Assembly: GCA_964658655.1 (NCBI GenBank)
Contig: CAZZZL010000012.1
Coordinates: 1 to 64,000 of the forward strand
Direction: 5' to 3'
Source of the DNA: G963692885 sp964658655
GTDB lineage: Bacteria > Acidobacteriota > Terriglobia > Terriglobales > Acidobacteriaceae
DNA length: 64,000 nt
Shown one piece after another: positions 51,424 to 59,765 of this stretch; within the stretch, counting starts at the first letter, position 1, and each line of letters starts with the position of its first letter. The notes under the pieces were generated by a model. It saw only the letters and a list, made by a program, of their open reading frames with translations, did not search any database and was not told the origin of the DNA. The position numbers and the translations under genes are program-made.

Positions 51424-52838
51424 GCTGATCGCTGCATCGCGACCTTGTGTGCGAAGAGCAGGTCCTGCCGAAGAAAGTCGTATAGCTGCTCCGAGCCCTG
51501 CGGGTCCATGGCGCGCAGGATGGCCGATGGATGAATCGTCGCCACGACCTGTTCCGCGTAGGGCGAGCTTACTAGTTTGCCGCGATCCTTCATCAATGCG
51601 AACTTCGCGCCCAGGAGTGATTTGGCGGCGGTCGCTCCGAGGCATACCACTACTTTTGGCCTGACCGCCTGCAGCTCCGCGAGCAGCCACGGGCGGCACG
51701 CAGTGACCTCGCTCAGACGCGGTGATTGATGCAGGCGACGCTTGCCGCGATCGATGAACTTGAAGTGCTTGACGGCATTCGTAACATACATTGTTTTTCT
51801 TTCCAGGCCGAGTTCTTCGACGACACGATTGAGAACTTTGCCGGCGGGTCCGACGAATGGCTTGCCCTTGCGATCCTCTTCATCACCCGGCTGTTCGCCA
51901 ACCAGCATGAGATCGGCGTGCGTATGGCCTTCGCCAAAAACGGCCTGCGTGGCGTGGCAGTACAGCTCGCATCCTCTGCACTGCGGGAGGGCGTGCGCCA
52001 GCGCCGGCAGCGTGTGTTGAGGCGGAAGGTAGGCCTCTGCGGTTTCGACTTTTTGAGATTGAATCATGGCATCTGTTCTGCCTCCTGCCTGCATCATCAG
52101 CTGTGGTAGAAGCTCGATCTCCGGCATATTCTGCCAGTAGCGGACCGGCATCTCCGATCGCATGGCGCGCGGATTCAAGCGTGCCGGGTTGAAGATGGAT
52201 TTGTAATAGCTCCGCCACATTTCCTCGAGTTCATCATCCTGCGGCGCAGCCTCGCGCGGACAGCCGGCGGCCCAGGTGAGCTGCCTAGTGTCAGGATCCC
52301 AATGTGCCGATTGCTTCGTCGTAAGAATGGACCAGCGCATCGTTGGGAAGCGCTCCTCAAAGAAGGGCGCGGCTAGTTCGAGGATGTCGTGATCGGGCTT
52401 GTACCAGGCGATGAAATGTTCTGCTCCTGCTTCCTCGGTCACCTGGCGAAAACGCACGAAAGCATGCATCTTGTGGAGGTCGCGCCGCACCTGCTGTTCC
52501 ATGCGCCTGAGTTCGGCGACGTCGGCATCGATCTCTACATGCATCAGCATGCGTTCTTTCTGAAGTCGCCATAGCAGCCGGTAGAGCAGTTGCCATCGGC
52601 CAGGGGACGCATGGCGTGCGGCGATCTGTGCGGCTTCGAGAAACGCTTTCGGGACAACAATTTTCGACGGCTCGATGTGTTGAGCTGACGCAGTCGGTTC
52701 ACCGAAAAGCAGGCCGAGGTTCTGGGGTGTTTCGCGATCGAGGATCTCCACCTGGTCGGGATGAACGCCTTCGGTGAGCAGGGTTCGCGCTGTAGTCCGC
52801 CACGCTTCAAAATTCGATTCGATGACGACCTGCCGCAT
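51420..52838 (-). CDS. DUF4130 (TIGR03915) domain fused to UdgX-type uracil-DNA binding protein
   Basis: A 472-residue fusion. Residues 1-240 are the DUF4130/TIGR03915 domain, seen also as a separate protein beside radical SAM DNA-modification genes. Residues 270-472 are a family 4-like uracil-DNA glycosylase of the UdgX class. Iron-sulfur cysteines are 287, 290, 381 and 399. Motif A is GEQPGDEED (314-322), the loop KRRLHQ (366-371) has His370 at the position that forms the covalent uracil-DNA bond in UdgX, and HPSAIL is at 436-441. Canonical UdgX has KRRIHQ, so one residue differs. It starts one base after the stop of the radical SAM gene and is its translational partner. Confidence 0.88.
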   Translation of the reverse strand: MRQVVIESNFEAWRTTARTLLTEGVHPDQVEILDRETPQNLGLLFGEPTASAQHIEPSKIVVPKAFLEAAQIAARHASPGRWQLLYRLLWRLQKERMLMHVEIDADVAELRRMEQQVRRDLHKMHAFVRFRQVTEEAGAEHFIAWYKPDHDILELAAPFFEERFPTMRWSILTTKQSAHWDPDTRQLTWAAGCPREAAPQDDELEEMWRSYYKSIFNPARLNPRAMRSEMPVRYWQNMPEIELLPQLMMQAGGRTDAMIQSQKVETAEAYLPPQHTLPALAHALPQCRGCELYCHATQAVFGEGHTHADLMLVGEQPGDEEDRKGKPFVGPAGKVLNRVVEELGLERKTMYVTNAVKHFKFIDRGKRRLHQSPRLSEVTACRPWLLAELQAVRPKVVVCLGATAAKSLLGAKFALMKDRGKLVSSPYAEQVVATIHPSAILRAMDPQGSEQLYDFLRQDLLFAHKVAMQRSA

Positions 52839-52839
52839 T

Positions 52840-54093
52840 CTAGACTTCGCCGGTCACTGCGCTGGCGGCGGAAGCGAACAATTCCAACTGCGGCGCGGGG
52901 GTAGCGATTTCTTTCAATTGCGGCGCGTCGACGATGCCGGTAAGCGGCAATGAATCGGCAGTGACAACAAAGTTGCGTGCCTGGCCGACGCGTATGTTCA
53001 GCTTGCGCAGATCTTCGAGCGTGAGGCGGTGATACCTGCGAATGTTGAGGACTTTCTCGACATTGCGATAGCCGATACCAGGAACGCGCAGGAGCGCCTC
53101 ACGCGTCGCTGCATTCACGTCGACCGGAAAGAACTCGCGATGCCTCAGCGCCCAGGTCAGTTTGGGATCCCGCTGCAGATCGAGGTTGGGTTCATCGGGA
53201 GTCGTGAGCTCGGAAGCCTGGAAGCCGTAGTAACGCATGAGCCAGTCGGCCTGGTAGAGGCGATGCTCGCGGACCAGCGGCACAGGCTGCAGGGGAAGGC
53301 GCGCATCGGCCCGCGGATAGGGACTGAAACCGGAATAATAAATGCGCCGCAGCTTGTAGTCGTCATAAAGATGCGACGCTGTTGTGAGGATCTGCTGATC
53401 GGTACTTTCGGTCGCGCCCACGACCATCTGTGTGCTCTGGCCGGCGGGTGCGAATTTCGGTGCCCGGCGATCCTTCTTCCGGTTTTCCTCCGACTCGTTT
53501 TTACGCTCGAAGATCTGCCCCATGGTCGATTCGATGACGTCAGACTTCTTGTCAGGAGCAAGCTGGACGAGGTCCTGCTGCGTGGGCAGTTCAATATTTG
53601 CGCTGAGCCGGTCAGCCCATTTGCCGGCTTCGTCGAGCAGTGTCTGCGACGCACCGGGAATTGCTTTGAGATGAATGTAGCCGCCAAACTCGTGGGTCTC
53701 CCGCAGCAGGCGCGCGACGCGCACAAGCTGTTCCATGGTGTAATCCGGCGACTGGATGACTCCTGAACTCAGGAATAGGCCTTCGATGTAATTCCGCTTG
53801 TAAAAATTCATGGTGAGCGACGCGACTTCTTCCGGCGTGAACCGGGCGCGCCGGATGTCGCTTGAGACACGATTCACGCAAAAAGCGCAGTCATAGTTAC
53901 AGTAGTTGGTCAGCAGGATTTTGAGCAGCGAAACGCAGCGGCCATCGGGGGTATAGCTGTGGCAGATGCCCATGCCATCGGAGTGGCCAATCCCCTTGCC
54001 GGTGCCGGCACGTTTCGCGCCGGAGCTGGCACAGCTCGCGTCATACTTGGCGGCGTCGGCCAGTATCTCGAGCTTTTCCTGAACTGTCATCAT
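52840..54093 (-). CDS. radical SAM protein, putative DNA modification/repair (TIGR03916 type)
   Basis: A 417-residue radical SAM enzyme. The 4Fe-4S cluster motif is CNYDCAFC (cysteines 65, 69, 72), preceded by LLKILLTN and followed by the barrel segments FLSSGVIQSPDYTM and GYIHLKAIPGAS. The C-terminal region has a helix-hairpin-helix (LRVPGIGYRNVEKVLNIRRY), typical of DNA-binding proteins, in place of a TRAM or SPASM domain. This is the family named putative DNA modification/repair radical SAM protein, which is found next to TIGR03915 proteins. The UdgX fusion follows after one base. The chemistry and substrate are not established. Confidence 0.88.
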   Translation of the reverse strand: MMTVQEKLEILADAAKYDASCASSGAKRAGTGKGIGHSDGMGICHSYTPDGRCVSLLKILLTNYCNYDCAFCVNRVSSDIRRARFTPEEVASLTMNFYKRNYIEGLFLSSGVIQSPDYTMEQLVRVARLLRETHEFGGYIHLKAIPGASQTLLDEAGKWADRLSANIELPTQQDLVQLAPDKKSDVIESTMGQIFERKNESEENRKKDRRAPKFAPAGQSTQMVVGATESTDQQILTTASHLYDDYKLRRIYYSGFSPYPRADARLPLQPVPLVREHRLYQADWLMRYYGFQASELTTPDEPNLDLQRDPKLTWALRHREFFPVDVNAATREALLRVPGIGYRNVEKVLNIRRYHRLTLEDLRKLNIRVGQARNFVVTADSLPLTGIVDAPQLKEIATPAPQLELFASAASAVTGEV

Positions 54094-54195
54094 TAGCGGG
54101 AACCGGCCTCATCTACATAAATGATACGGCGAACAGCCGGCGAAGAATGCGGCGGTTCAAGTACGTTATGATGGCATTTCTCCTACTCCAGTCTG

Positions 54196-55653
54196 ATGGT
54201 GATGCCAACAATGCAAGGCCAACTTTTTATCCGCGCTGCAATCGTATGCGCCGCGCTGACCGGCATGGCTCCTGGCAATGCCCAGAATACTTCGCCTCTG
54301 CCTCCAACCGTGGCCCAGATAGCTGCGATGCCGGTGACTCCCGTGATGGGTTGGAACAGCTGGGACTCGTATGGGCTGAGCATCAATGAAGATGAATTTG
54401 TGTCGACGACCGATATACTCCACCAGCAACTGCAGCAGTATGGATGGACCTACGCGGTGGTCGATGAGGGGTGGTATCTGGCGAACCCGCAGAGCGACGG
54501 CAAGCCTGCGTGGCAGTACACACTTGATGCGCAGGGCCGGTACATTCCGGATGCCACGCGCTTCCCTTCCGCGGCGGATGGAGTCGGCTTCAAGAAGATG
54601 GCCGATCAGCTGCACTCGCGCAAACTGCAGTTCGGCATACATATCATTCGCGGCATTCCCAAGGAGGCCACGACAAAGAATCTGCCTATAGCGGACTCCA
54701 GCTTTCACGCGACAGATGCTGCGGACACCGGCGATACCTGCCGCTGGAATCCTGACAACTATGGCATTCAAGACAATGCAGCAGGCCAGGCGTACTACGA
54801 CTCGGTTATCAAGCTGTACGCGGGCTGGGGTGTTGATTTCCTGAAAGTGGACTGTATTTCCGCTCCGTATAAAAACGCAGAAATACGGATGATCCACAAT
54901 GCGATCGAGAAATCGGGACGGCCGATCGTGCTGAGCCTTTCGCCGGGACCAACGCCAATCGAGCAGGCTGCGGACGTCAGCCGTAATGCGCAGATGTGGC
55001 GGATCTCGGATGATCTGTGGGACCACTGGGAGCCCTGGCCGGACGCTGCGTGGTCGCAGAGCTTGAAGAACCAGTTTGCGAACATCGCACAATGGCAGCC
55101 CTACAACAGTGCGGGCCATCGGCCTGATCCGGACATGCTGCCGATCGGTTATCTTGGTCCGCGGCCGGGGTATAAACAAGCGCGCATGAGCGGGCTCTCC
55201 AATGATGAGCAGCAGACACTGATTACATTATGGGCGATCTCCCGTTCGCCGCTTGTGCTTGGCGCTGATCTCCACCATCTCGATGCGCGGCTGTTAAACC
55301 TGCTGACAGATCCTGAGGTCATCAGTGTCGATCAGCAAAGCACGGGCAACCATCCTATTGTGCAGACGGCGGATTCAGTTGTATGGACTGCCAAACCAGG
55401 GACCGGAGGCGGTACGTTTGTGGCGCTTTTCAACCTTGGCGATGCAGAGCGGAAGCTTCATTACACGTGGACCGATCTGGGGATAACGCTTGCCAAGAAG
55501 GATCGCCTGCGTGATCTGTGGGCGCTGAAGAGCGAGAAGATCGGCAAGAAGGATGATGGCATCACGGTGAAGCTGGCGCCGCATGCTTCTGCGTTATATC
55601 GCGTGGGCGGTAAAGGTTTTGAGCAACGGAGCCTCGTCCACTATTTCTTTTAG
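54196..55653 (+). CDS. secreted alpha-galactosidase, GH27
   Basis: A 485-residue exported glycoside hydrolase. The signal peptide spans about residues 8-29, ending APGNAQ. The GH27 barrel begins TPVMGWNSWDSYG and shows AVVDEGWY, the nucleophile Asp in VDFLKVDCIS, and the acid/base Asp in WRISDDLWDHW. The last 90 residues (from about 395) form the beta-sandwich that ends with ALYRVG. It should release alpha-galactose from plant or microbial polysaccharide. The ATG at 54196 is the first of two; a TATGAT box near 54169 lies upstream. It converges on the UDP-xylose synthase gene with a strong hairpin between. Confidence 0.9.
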   Translation: MVMPTMQGQLFIRAAIVCAALTGMAPGNAQNTSPLPPTVAQIAAMPVTPVMGWNSWDSYGLSINEDEFVSTTDILHQQLQQYGWTYAVVDEGWYLANPQSDGKPAWQYTLDAQGRYIPDATRFPSAADGVGFKKMADQLHSRKLQFGIHIIRGIPKEATTKNLPIADSSFHATDAADTGDTCRWNPDNYGIQDNAAGQAYYDSVIKLYAGWGVDFLKVDCISAPYKNAEIRMIHNAIEKSGRPIVLSLSPGPTPIEQAADVSRNAQMWRISDDLWDHWEPWPDAAWSQSLKNQFANIAQWQPYNSAGHRPDPDMLPIGYLGPRPGYKQARMSGLSNDEQQTLITLWAISRSPLVLGADLHHLDARLLNLLTDPEVISVDQQSTGNHPIVQTADSVVWTAKPGTGGGTFVALFNLGDAERKLHYTWTDLGITLAKKDRLRDLWALKSEKIGKKDDGITVKLAPHASALYRVGGKGFEQRSLVHYFF

Positions 55654-55711
55654 CCAGAGATGGACGGTTCCGGATCGGAGCAGACGTCCTGATGACTCGC
55701 CGGGAAATACG

Positions 55712-55741
55712 ATGGCGGCCTATCCACTGAGAGGCCGCCAT
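55712..55741. terminator. ten-pair perfect hairpin between convergent genes
   Basis: ATGGCGGCCT (55712-55721) and AGGCCGCCAT (55732-55741) are perfectly complementary over a ten-base loop. It lies in the 111-base gap between the convergent GH27 and uxs genes, the usual place for a bidirectional terminator. The T-tracts are weak. Confidence 0.55.
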
Positions 55742-55764
55742 TCGAGAGTCAGATTTGCCGCCGG

Positions 55765-56724
55765 TCAGGAACGCGCGGTCGCGCTTGCATGCACAGCATC
55801 TTTGAAGTAGTCCAAAGACAACTCCAAACCCTGGCGCAGACTTACTTTTGGCTCCCACCCGAGCAGTTTCTTTGCCTTGGTAATATCGGGGCGACGGCGG
55901 GCGGGATCGTCCTTGGGAAGAGGCAGATTGCGGAGACCGCTTTTCGATCCAGTGACCGACAGCACTTCCTGCGCGCACTCCGCAATCGTCCACTCGACCG
56001 GGTTGCCGATGTTGGTGGGAAGATGTTCGTCAGAGGCGGCCAGTTTCACGATGCCGGCAATCAGGTCAGATACGTAACAGAAGCTGCGCGTTTGCGAGCC
56101 GTCGCCGTAGATGGTCAGTTCTTCGCCGGCGAGGGCCTGCATCATCAGGTTTGAAATGACGCGACCATCTGTCGGCTGCAGGCGTGGGCCATAGGTGTTG
56201 AAGATGCGGACCATGTGCGTGTCGACACCGTAATAACGGTGATAAGCCATGATGGTCGCTTCAGAAAAACGCTTGGCTTCGTCGTAGACCGACCGCGGTC
56301 CGATGGGATTGACGTGGCCCCAGTAGCTTTCCGTCTGCGGATGCTCGAGTGGATCGCCGTAGCATTCCGATGTGGAAGCGTGCAGGAATCCTGCCTTGTA
56401 CTTCTTCGCAATATCGAGCGCGTTGACTGTACCGACTGAACCAACCTTGAGCGTTTCGGGCCCGAGTCGATCGTAGTCGGCGGGACTTGCAGGTGAAGCG
56501 AGATTGAATACATAGCCGACTTCGCCTGGATCAAAGGCTTCGCAGATATCCTGATCGATGAGGCTGAAGCGCGGCTCTTTTGCCAGGTGTGCGATGTTCT
56601 GCAGACGGCCTGTACAAAGGTTATCTGCGCCAACAACTTCGTGGCCGACGGCGAGCAGAGCGTCGGTCAGGTGGGAGCCGAGAAATCCCGCTGCTCCTGT
56701 GACGAGGATGCGTTGTGGCTTCAC
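55765..56724 (-). CDS. UDP-glucuronate decarboxylase (UDP-xylose synthase)
   Basis: A 319-residue short-chain dehydrogenase that decarboxylates UDP-glucuronate to UDP-xylose. The NAD site is ILVTGAAGFLGSHLTDALL, with the ribose-binding Asp in GADNLCTG. The active site has LHASTSECYGDP, then the Tyr/Lys in SVYDEAKRFSE. The HPQTESYWGHVNPIGPRS loop is characteristic of Uxs rather than of epimerases. GDGSQTRSFCYVSDLI follows in the C-domain. The start is GTG. It is downstream of the UDP-glucose dehydrogenase gene, which makes its substrate, by about 100 bases. Confidence 0.88.
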   Translation of the reverse strand: MKPQRILVTGAAGFLGSHLTDALLAVGHEVVGADNLCTGRLQNIAHLAKEPRFSLIDQDICEAFDPGEVGYVFNLASPASPADYDRLGPETLKVGSVGTVNALDIAKKYKAGFLHASTSECYGDPLEHPQTESYWGHVNPIGPRSVYDEAKRFSEATIMAYHRYYGVDTHMVRIFNTYGPRLQPTDGRVISNLMMQALAGEELTIYGDGSQTRSFCYVSDLIAGIVKLAASDEHLPTNIGNPVEWTIAECAQEVLSVTGSKSGLRNLPLPKDDPARRRPDITKAKKLLGWEPKVSLRQGLELSLDYFKDAVHASATARS

Positions 56725-56823
56725 TATGTCTCTTTTCTGAGGGAGTGGCTGGGCGTGGTCCTGCGCATTGAGATCAGCGCGCGGATGAACGGCTCTACCC
56801 CGCGCGCTGACTGAATTGATTGG

Positions 56824-58257
56824 TTAAACGATGCGCTTGCTGCGGGTCACACCTTGCTGCAATGCACCCTCACGTGTGGAATGAACTGCGGGACGACCGA
56901 TGCTGATGTAAGTGAATCCCTTGTTCGCCATCTCTTCGGGGTCGTAGAGATTTCGTCCGTCTATGACGATGGGATAGCGCAGGGTGTAGTGCAGCTTCTC
57001 CAGGTCGAGCTGGCCGAAGTCGCTCCAGTCGCTCAGGATGAGCAATGCATCGGCATCCTGTGCCGCGCTGTAGGGGTCGTCGACGTACTCGAGACGCGCA
57101 CTGGGCGGGAGGATTTCCTTCGACCGTTCAGCCGCGGCAGGATCATAGGCACGGATCGAGCAGCCTTCGTGAAGCAGCATGTTGATGATGTCGAAGGCCG
57201 GCGACTCGCGAACGTCATCCGTGCCGCCCTTAAACGCAAGGCCAAGGACAGCCAGCTTTTTCCCGCGGAATGTCCAGAGTGCTGAACGCACTTTCTGGAA
57301 GTAACGAACCTTCTGCTCGGCATTGATTTTTTCCACTTCGCGCAGCAGGTTGAATTCGACGCCGAGCTGCTCCGCCACGTAGCGGAAAGCCGCTACGTCC
57401 TTGGGAAAGCAGGAGCCGCCGTAACCAATGCCGGCCCGGAGAAACTGTCCGCCGATGCGCTTGTCCAGACCCATGCCGAGAGCCACTTCCTGCACGCTGG
57501 CATCAGCTGCTTCGCAGACGTTGGCGACGGCGTTGATGAAAGAGATCTTCATGGCAAGGAAGGCATTCGAAGCATGCTTGATGAGCTCTGCTGCCTTAGT
57601 CGAGGTTAAAAGGATCGGCGGCGGATCGTTCTGCGACTTGCTGCCCGGGAAGCTGGTGTCCTTGGTGTAGTACTCGCCGGAGGTAAGCGGGTAATAGATG
57701 GCGCGCAGAAGGTCAGCGGCGCGTGGATTGTCGGCACCGACCACGATGCGATCAGGATGCAGGAAATCGATGACAGCCGTGCCTTCACGCAGAAATTCGG
57801 GATTGGAGGCTACATCGAAATCTGCCCGCGGAACACCGCTGCGTTCGATGGTGCGACGCACCCATTCGTTGGTGTAGACCGGGACGGTGCTCTTTTCGAC
57901 GATGACCTTGTAGCCGTTTATGGAGCGGGCGATCTCACTGGCGACCGCGTCCACGTAGGACAGGTCTGCGTTGCCGGACTCACTTTGCGGCGTACCGACG
58001 GCTACGAAGATGGCCTGCGCATCCTGCGTAGCAGTTTTCAGGTCGGTTGAGAATTTGAGGCGGAGATTACGGTGCCGTTCGAGCAACTCGGGCAGAAAGT
58101 CCTCGTGAATCGGGACGCCGCCGCTGCGTAGTGTCTGAATCTTGCGTTCGTCATTGTCGACACAAACGACGTTGTGCCCGATCTCGGCAAAACATACGGC
58201 CGCTACCAGGCCAACATAGCCAGAACCAACGACGGCAATGGATACAGGTTCGCTCAA
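56824..58257 (-). CDS. UDP-glucose 6-dehydrogenase
   Basis: A 477-residue enzyme that oxidises UDP-glucose twice to UDP-glucuronate. The N-domain opens IAVVGSGYVGLVAAVCFAEIGH (NAD site), with EKSTVPVYT and NPEFLREGTAV following. The catalytic cysteine lies in GIGYGGSCFPKD, and the C-domain has VLGLAFKGGTDDVRESPAFDI. The TTG start has GGAG seven bases upstream and a TATAAT box at 58299-58304, giving a leader of about 40 bases. It feeds the Uxs enzyme and any glucuronate-containing exopolysaccharide. Confidence 0.95.
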   Translation of the reverse strand: MSEPVSIAVVGSGYVGLVAAVCFAEIGHNVVCVDNDERKIQTLRSGGVPIHEDFLPELLERHRNLRLKFSTDLKTATQDAQAIFVAVGTPQSESGNADLSYVDAVASEIARSINGYKVIVEKSTVPVYTNEWVRRTIERSGVPRADFDVASNPEFLREGTAVIDFLHPDRIVVGADNPRAADLLRAIYYPLTSGEYYTKDTSFPGSKSQNDPPPILLTSTKAAELIKHASNAFLAMKISFINAVANVCEAADASVQEVALGMGLDKRIGGQFLRAGIGYGGSCFPKDVAAFRYVAEQLGVEFNLLREVEKINAEQKVRYFQKVRSALWTFRGKKLAVLGLAFKGGTDDVRESPAFDIINMLLHEGCSIRAYDPAAAERSKEILPPSARLEYVDDPYSAAQDADALLILSDWSDFGQLDLEKLHYTLRYPIVIDGRNLYDPEEMANKGFTYISIGRPAVHSTREGALQQGVTRSKRIV

Positions 58258-58298
58258 TTGTCTTCTCCGTGCGTTCAGTAAATTTTGGGTGAGCTTTG

Positions 58299-58304
58299 AT
58301 TATA
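58299..58304 (-). promoter_or_regulatory. -10 box TATAAT for UDP-glucose dehydrogenase
   Basis: A consensus TATAAT lies 42 bases before the TTG start on the minus strand, with TTGG just upstream of it. The -35 is weak. Confidence 0.5.
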
Positions 58305-58360
58305 ACCAATTGCCGGGGTCGGCCTGAGCCGGGCAGTCGTGGTTTACGGTTTTGCACTGA

Positions 58361-58401
58361 CGACGGTGCAGCCACGGATTTATAAGAAATGCGCACCGTC
58401 G
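58361..58401. repeat. inverted repeat between acetyltransferase and ugd
   Basis: CGACGGTGC (58361-58369) and GCACCGTCG (58393-58401) are perfectly complementary nine-base arms around a 23-base AT-containing spacer. It lies 56 bases upstream of the ugd -10 box and 20 bases before the next hairpin. Confidence 0.4.
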
Positions 58402-58420
58402 AGGCACGCAGTCATCGGGA

Positions 58421-58455
58421 CGAACTCCGTCGGCAGCTAATTTTGACGGAGTTCG
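58421..58455 (-). terminator. 11-pair perfect hairpin overlapping the acetyltransferase stop
   Basis: CGAACTCCGTC and GACGGAGTTCG (58421-58431 and 58445-58455) pair perfectly over a 13-base loop. The stop codon and the last few codons of the acetyltransferase lie in the arm and loop. It probably ends that transcript. Confidence 0.5.
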
Positions 58456-59060
58456 CGGGTCTTGATCGGGCGGCAGGGATTGCCTGCTGCGACGATCCAG
58501 CGGCCGATGTCTTTGGTTACCACGGAGTTAGCGCCGACCACGCAGCCTTCATGCAGGGTGAGTCCCGGTCCGATGAAAACGCCGGAAGCGACCCAGCTTT
58601 GGGGGCCGATGGTGATCGGTTTCGAGTACAGCGGGAAGTCCGTCAGAGTGTAATCGTGGGATGCCGTGCAGAGATAAGCCTTTTGAGAAACGACGGCGTG
58701 CTCACCAATGCTAACGTGGGCAAGGTTGTAGACTTCGACGCTGTCGCCGAGGACCGAGTAGTCCTCCATCGAGAGCAGCCACGGAATGGTAATACGGACG
58801 CCGCCGCAGATGAGGACATTTTTACCGATACTGGCGCCGAAAAGTCGCAGCAGTGCGACACGAATACGGCTGAGGAACCGGGGACGTCTCGGCCAGAAAG
58901 CCGGCTGCACACACTGCCAGAGTCCCCGACGGACGAGCACCGACCATTTGTGGTTTTTCTGATATGTTCCGAGGTCGACCCTGGGACGAAGGTCGGGCTG
59001 CACTTCGTCATCCACGCTTATCATGCCTGTGCCTGTCACCTGGTTGTTATCCAACTTCAT
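58437..59060 (-). CDS. WcaF-like hexapeptide acetyltransferase
   Basis: A 207-residue left-handed beta-helix acyltransferase of the colanic-acid WcaF type. The N-terminal region (LGTYQKNHKWSVLVRRGLWQCVQPAFWPRRPRF) is typical of the family. Hexapeptide repeats follow: IGKNVLICGGVRITIP, LGDSVEVYNLAHVSIGEHAVVSQKAYLC, then the catalytic His of TASHDYTLTDFPLYSKPITIG. The repeats close with VGANSVVTKDIGRWIVAAGNPCRPIK. It should O-acetylate a sugar of the repeat unit at the cytoplasmic face. The ATG at 59060 fits the family start; readings from 59105 or 59363 run upstream into the divergent gene. Confidence 0.85.
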   Translation of the reverse strand: MKLDNNQVTGTGMISVDDEVQPDLRPRVDLGTYQKNHKWSVLVRRGLWQCVQPAFWPRRPRFLSRIRVALLRLFGASIGKNVLICGGVRITIPWLLSMEDYSVLGDSVEVYNLAHVSIGEHAVVSQKAYLCTASHDYTLTDFPLYSKPITIGPQSWVASGVFIGPGLTLHEGCVVGANSVVTKDIGRWIVAAGNPCRPIKTRELRQN

Positions 59061-59175
59061 CCTAATCCCCGTTGGCAAGCGTTTATAAGAGATATGACCC
59101 AGCATATGCACTCTAGTTGCTACTGAGCGGGCAGAAACACTTGCTGGCCGGCGAAGGCTCTGCGATGCTGCAAGT

Positions 59176-59751
59176 GTGACAGACCTGCCGCTGCATGTTG
59201 CTGAAGATACCCGCTTTGTCTTCCTGGATCGCGATGGTGTCATCAATCGCAAAATGCCGGAAGGCGCGTGGGTGACGACACCTGCAGAGTTTGAGATGCT
59301 CGAAGGGGCTGCTGCGGCGGTTGCCACTTTGAATCGTCGGGACATTCGTGTGGTCGTCGTCACAAATCAACGCGGCATCGCCGTCGGGTTGTATTCAGAG
59401 GCTGAACTTGCCACCATTCACACTCACATGCAGTCGCTGCTAGCTGACGAGGGTGCGCGAGTGGACGCCATCTATTATTGCCCGCACGATCGTGAAAGCT
59501 GCGCTTGCCGCAAGCCGAAACCGGGGATGCTGCTGCAAGCGTTTGAGGATTTTCCCGGCGCCGATCCGACAAACAGCCTGCTGATCGGCGATTCACTTTC
59601 GGATATTGAAGCGGGGAGGGCGGTCGGGATGCCGACTGTGTTCATCCATGGTGAGGCGTCCACGCGGTCGAGCGGAGCGGCAAAGGCGCTGGCGCTTTCG
59701 ACGTATAACGCCGCATCACTCAGTGCGTTTGTGACGGCGAACTTCGGATAG
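59176..59751 (+). CDS. gmhB: D-glycero-D-manno-heptose 1,7-bisphosphate 7-phosphatase-like HAD protein
   Basis: A 191-residue HAD-IIIA phosphatase. Motif I is VFLDRDGVIN with the nucleophile Asp and the second Asp. Motif II is VVVTNQRG. A zinc loop YYCPHDRESCACRKPKPGML (Cys-His-Cys-Cys) and the Lys of KPKPG identify the GmhB branch. Motif III/IV is LIGDSLSDIEAG. It makes heptose 1-phosphate for lipopolysaccharide or glycan synthesis, or acts on a related sugar phosphate. The GTG start is at 59176. It is divergent from the acetyltransferase and convergent with rfbA. Confidence 0.88.
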   Translation: MTDLPLHVAEDTRFVFLDRDGVINRKMPEGAWVTTPAEFEMLEGAAAAVATLNRRDIRVVVVTNQRGIAVGLYSEAELATIHTHMQSLLADEGARVDAIYYCPHDRESCACRKPKPGMLLQAFEDFPGADPTNSLLIGDSLSDIEAGRAVGMPTVFIHGEASTRSSGAAKALALSTYNAASLSAFVTANFG

Positions 59752-59765
59752 GACGCGGGCGACGC

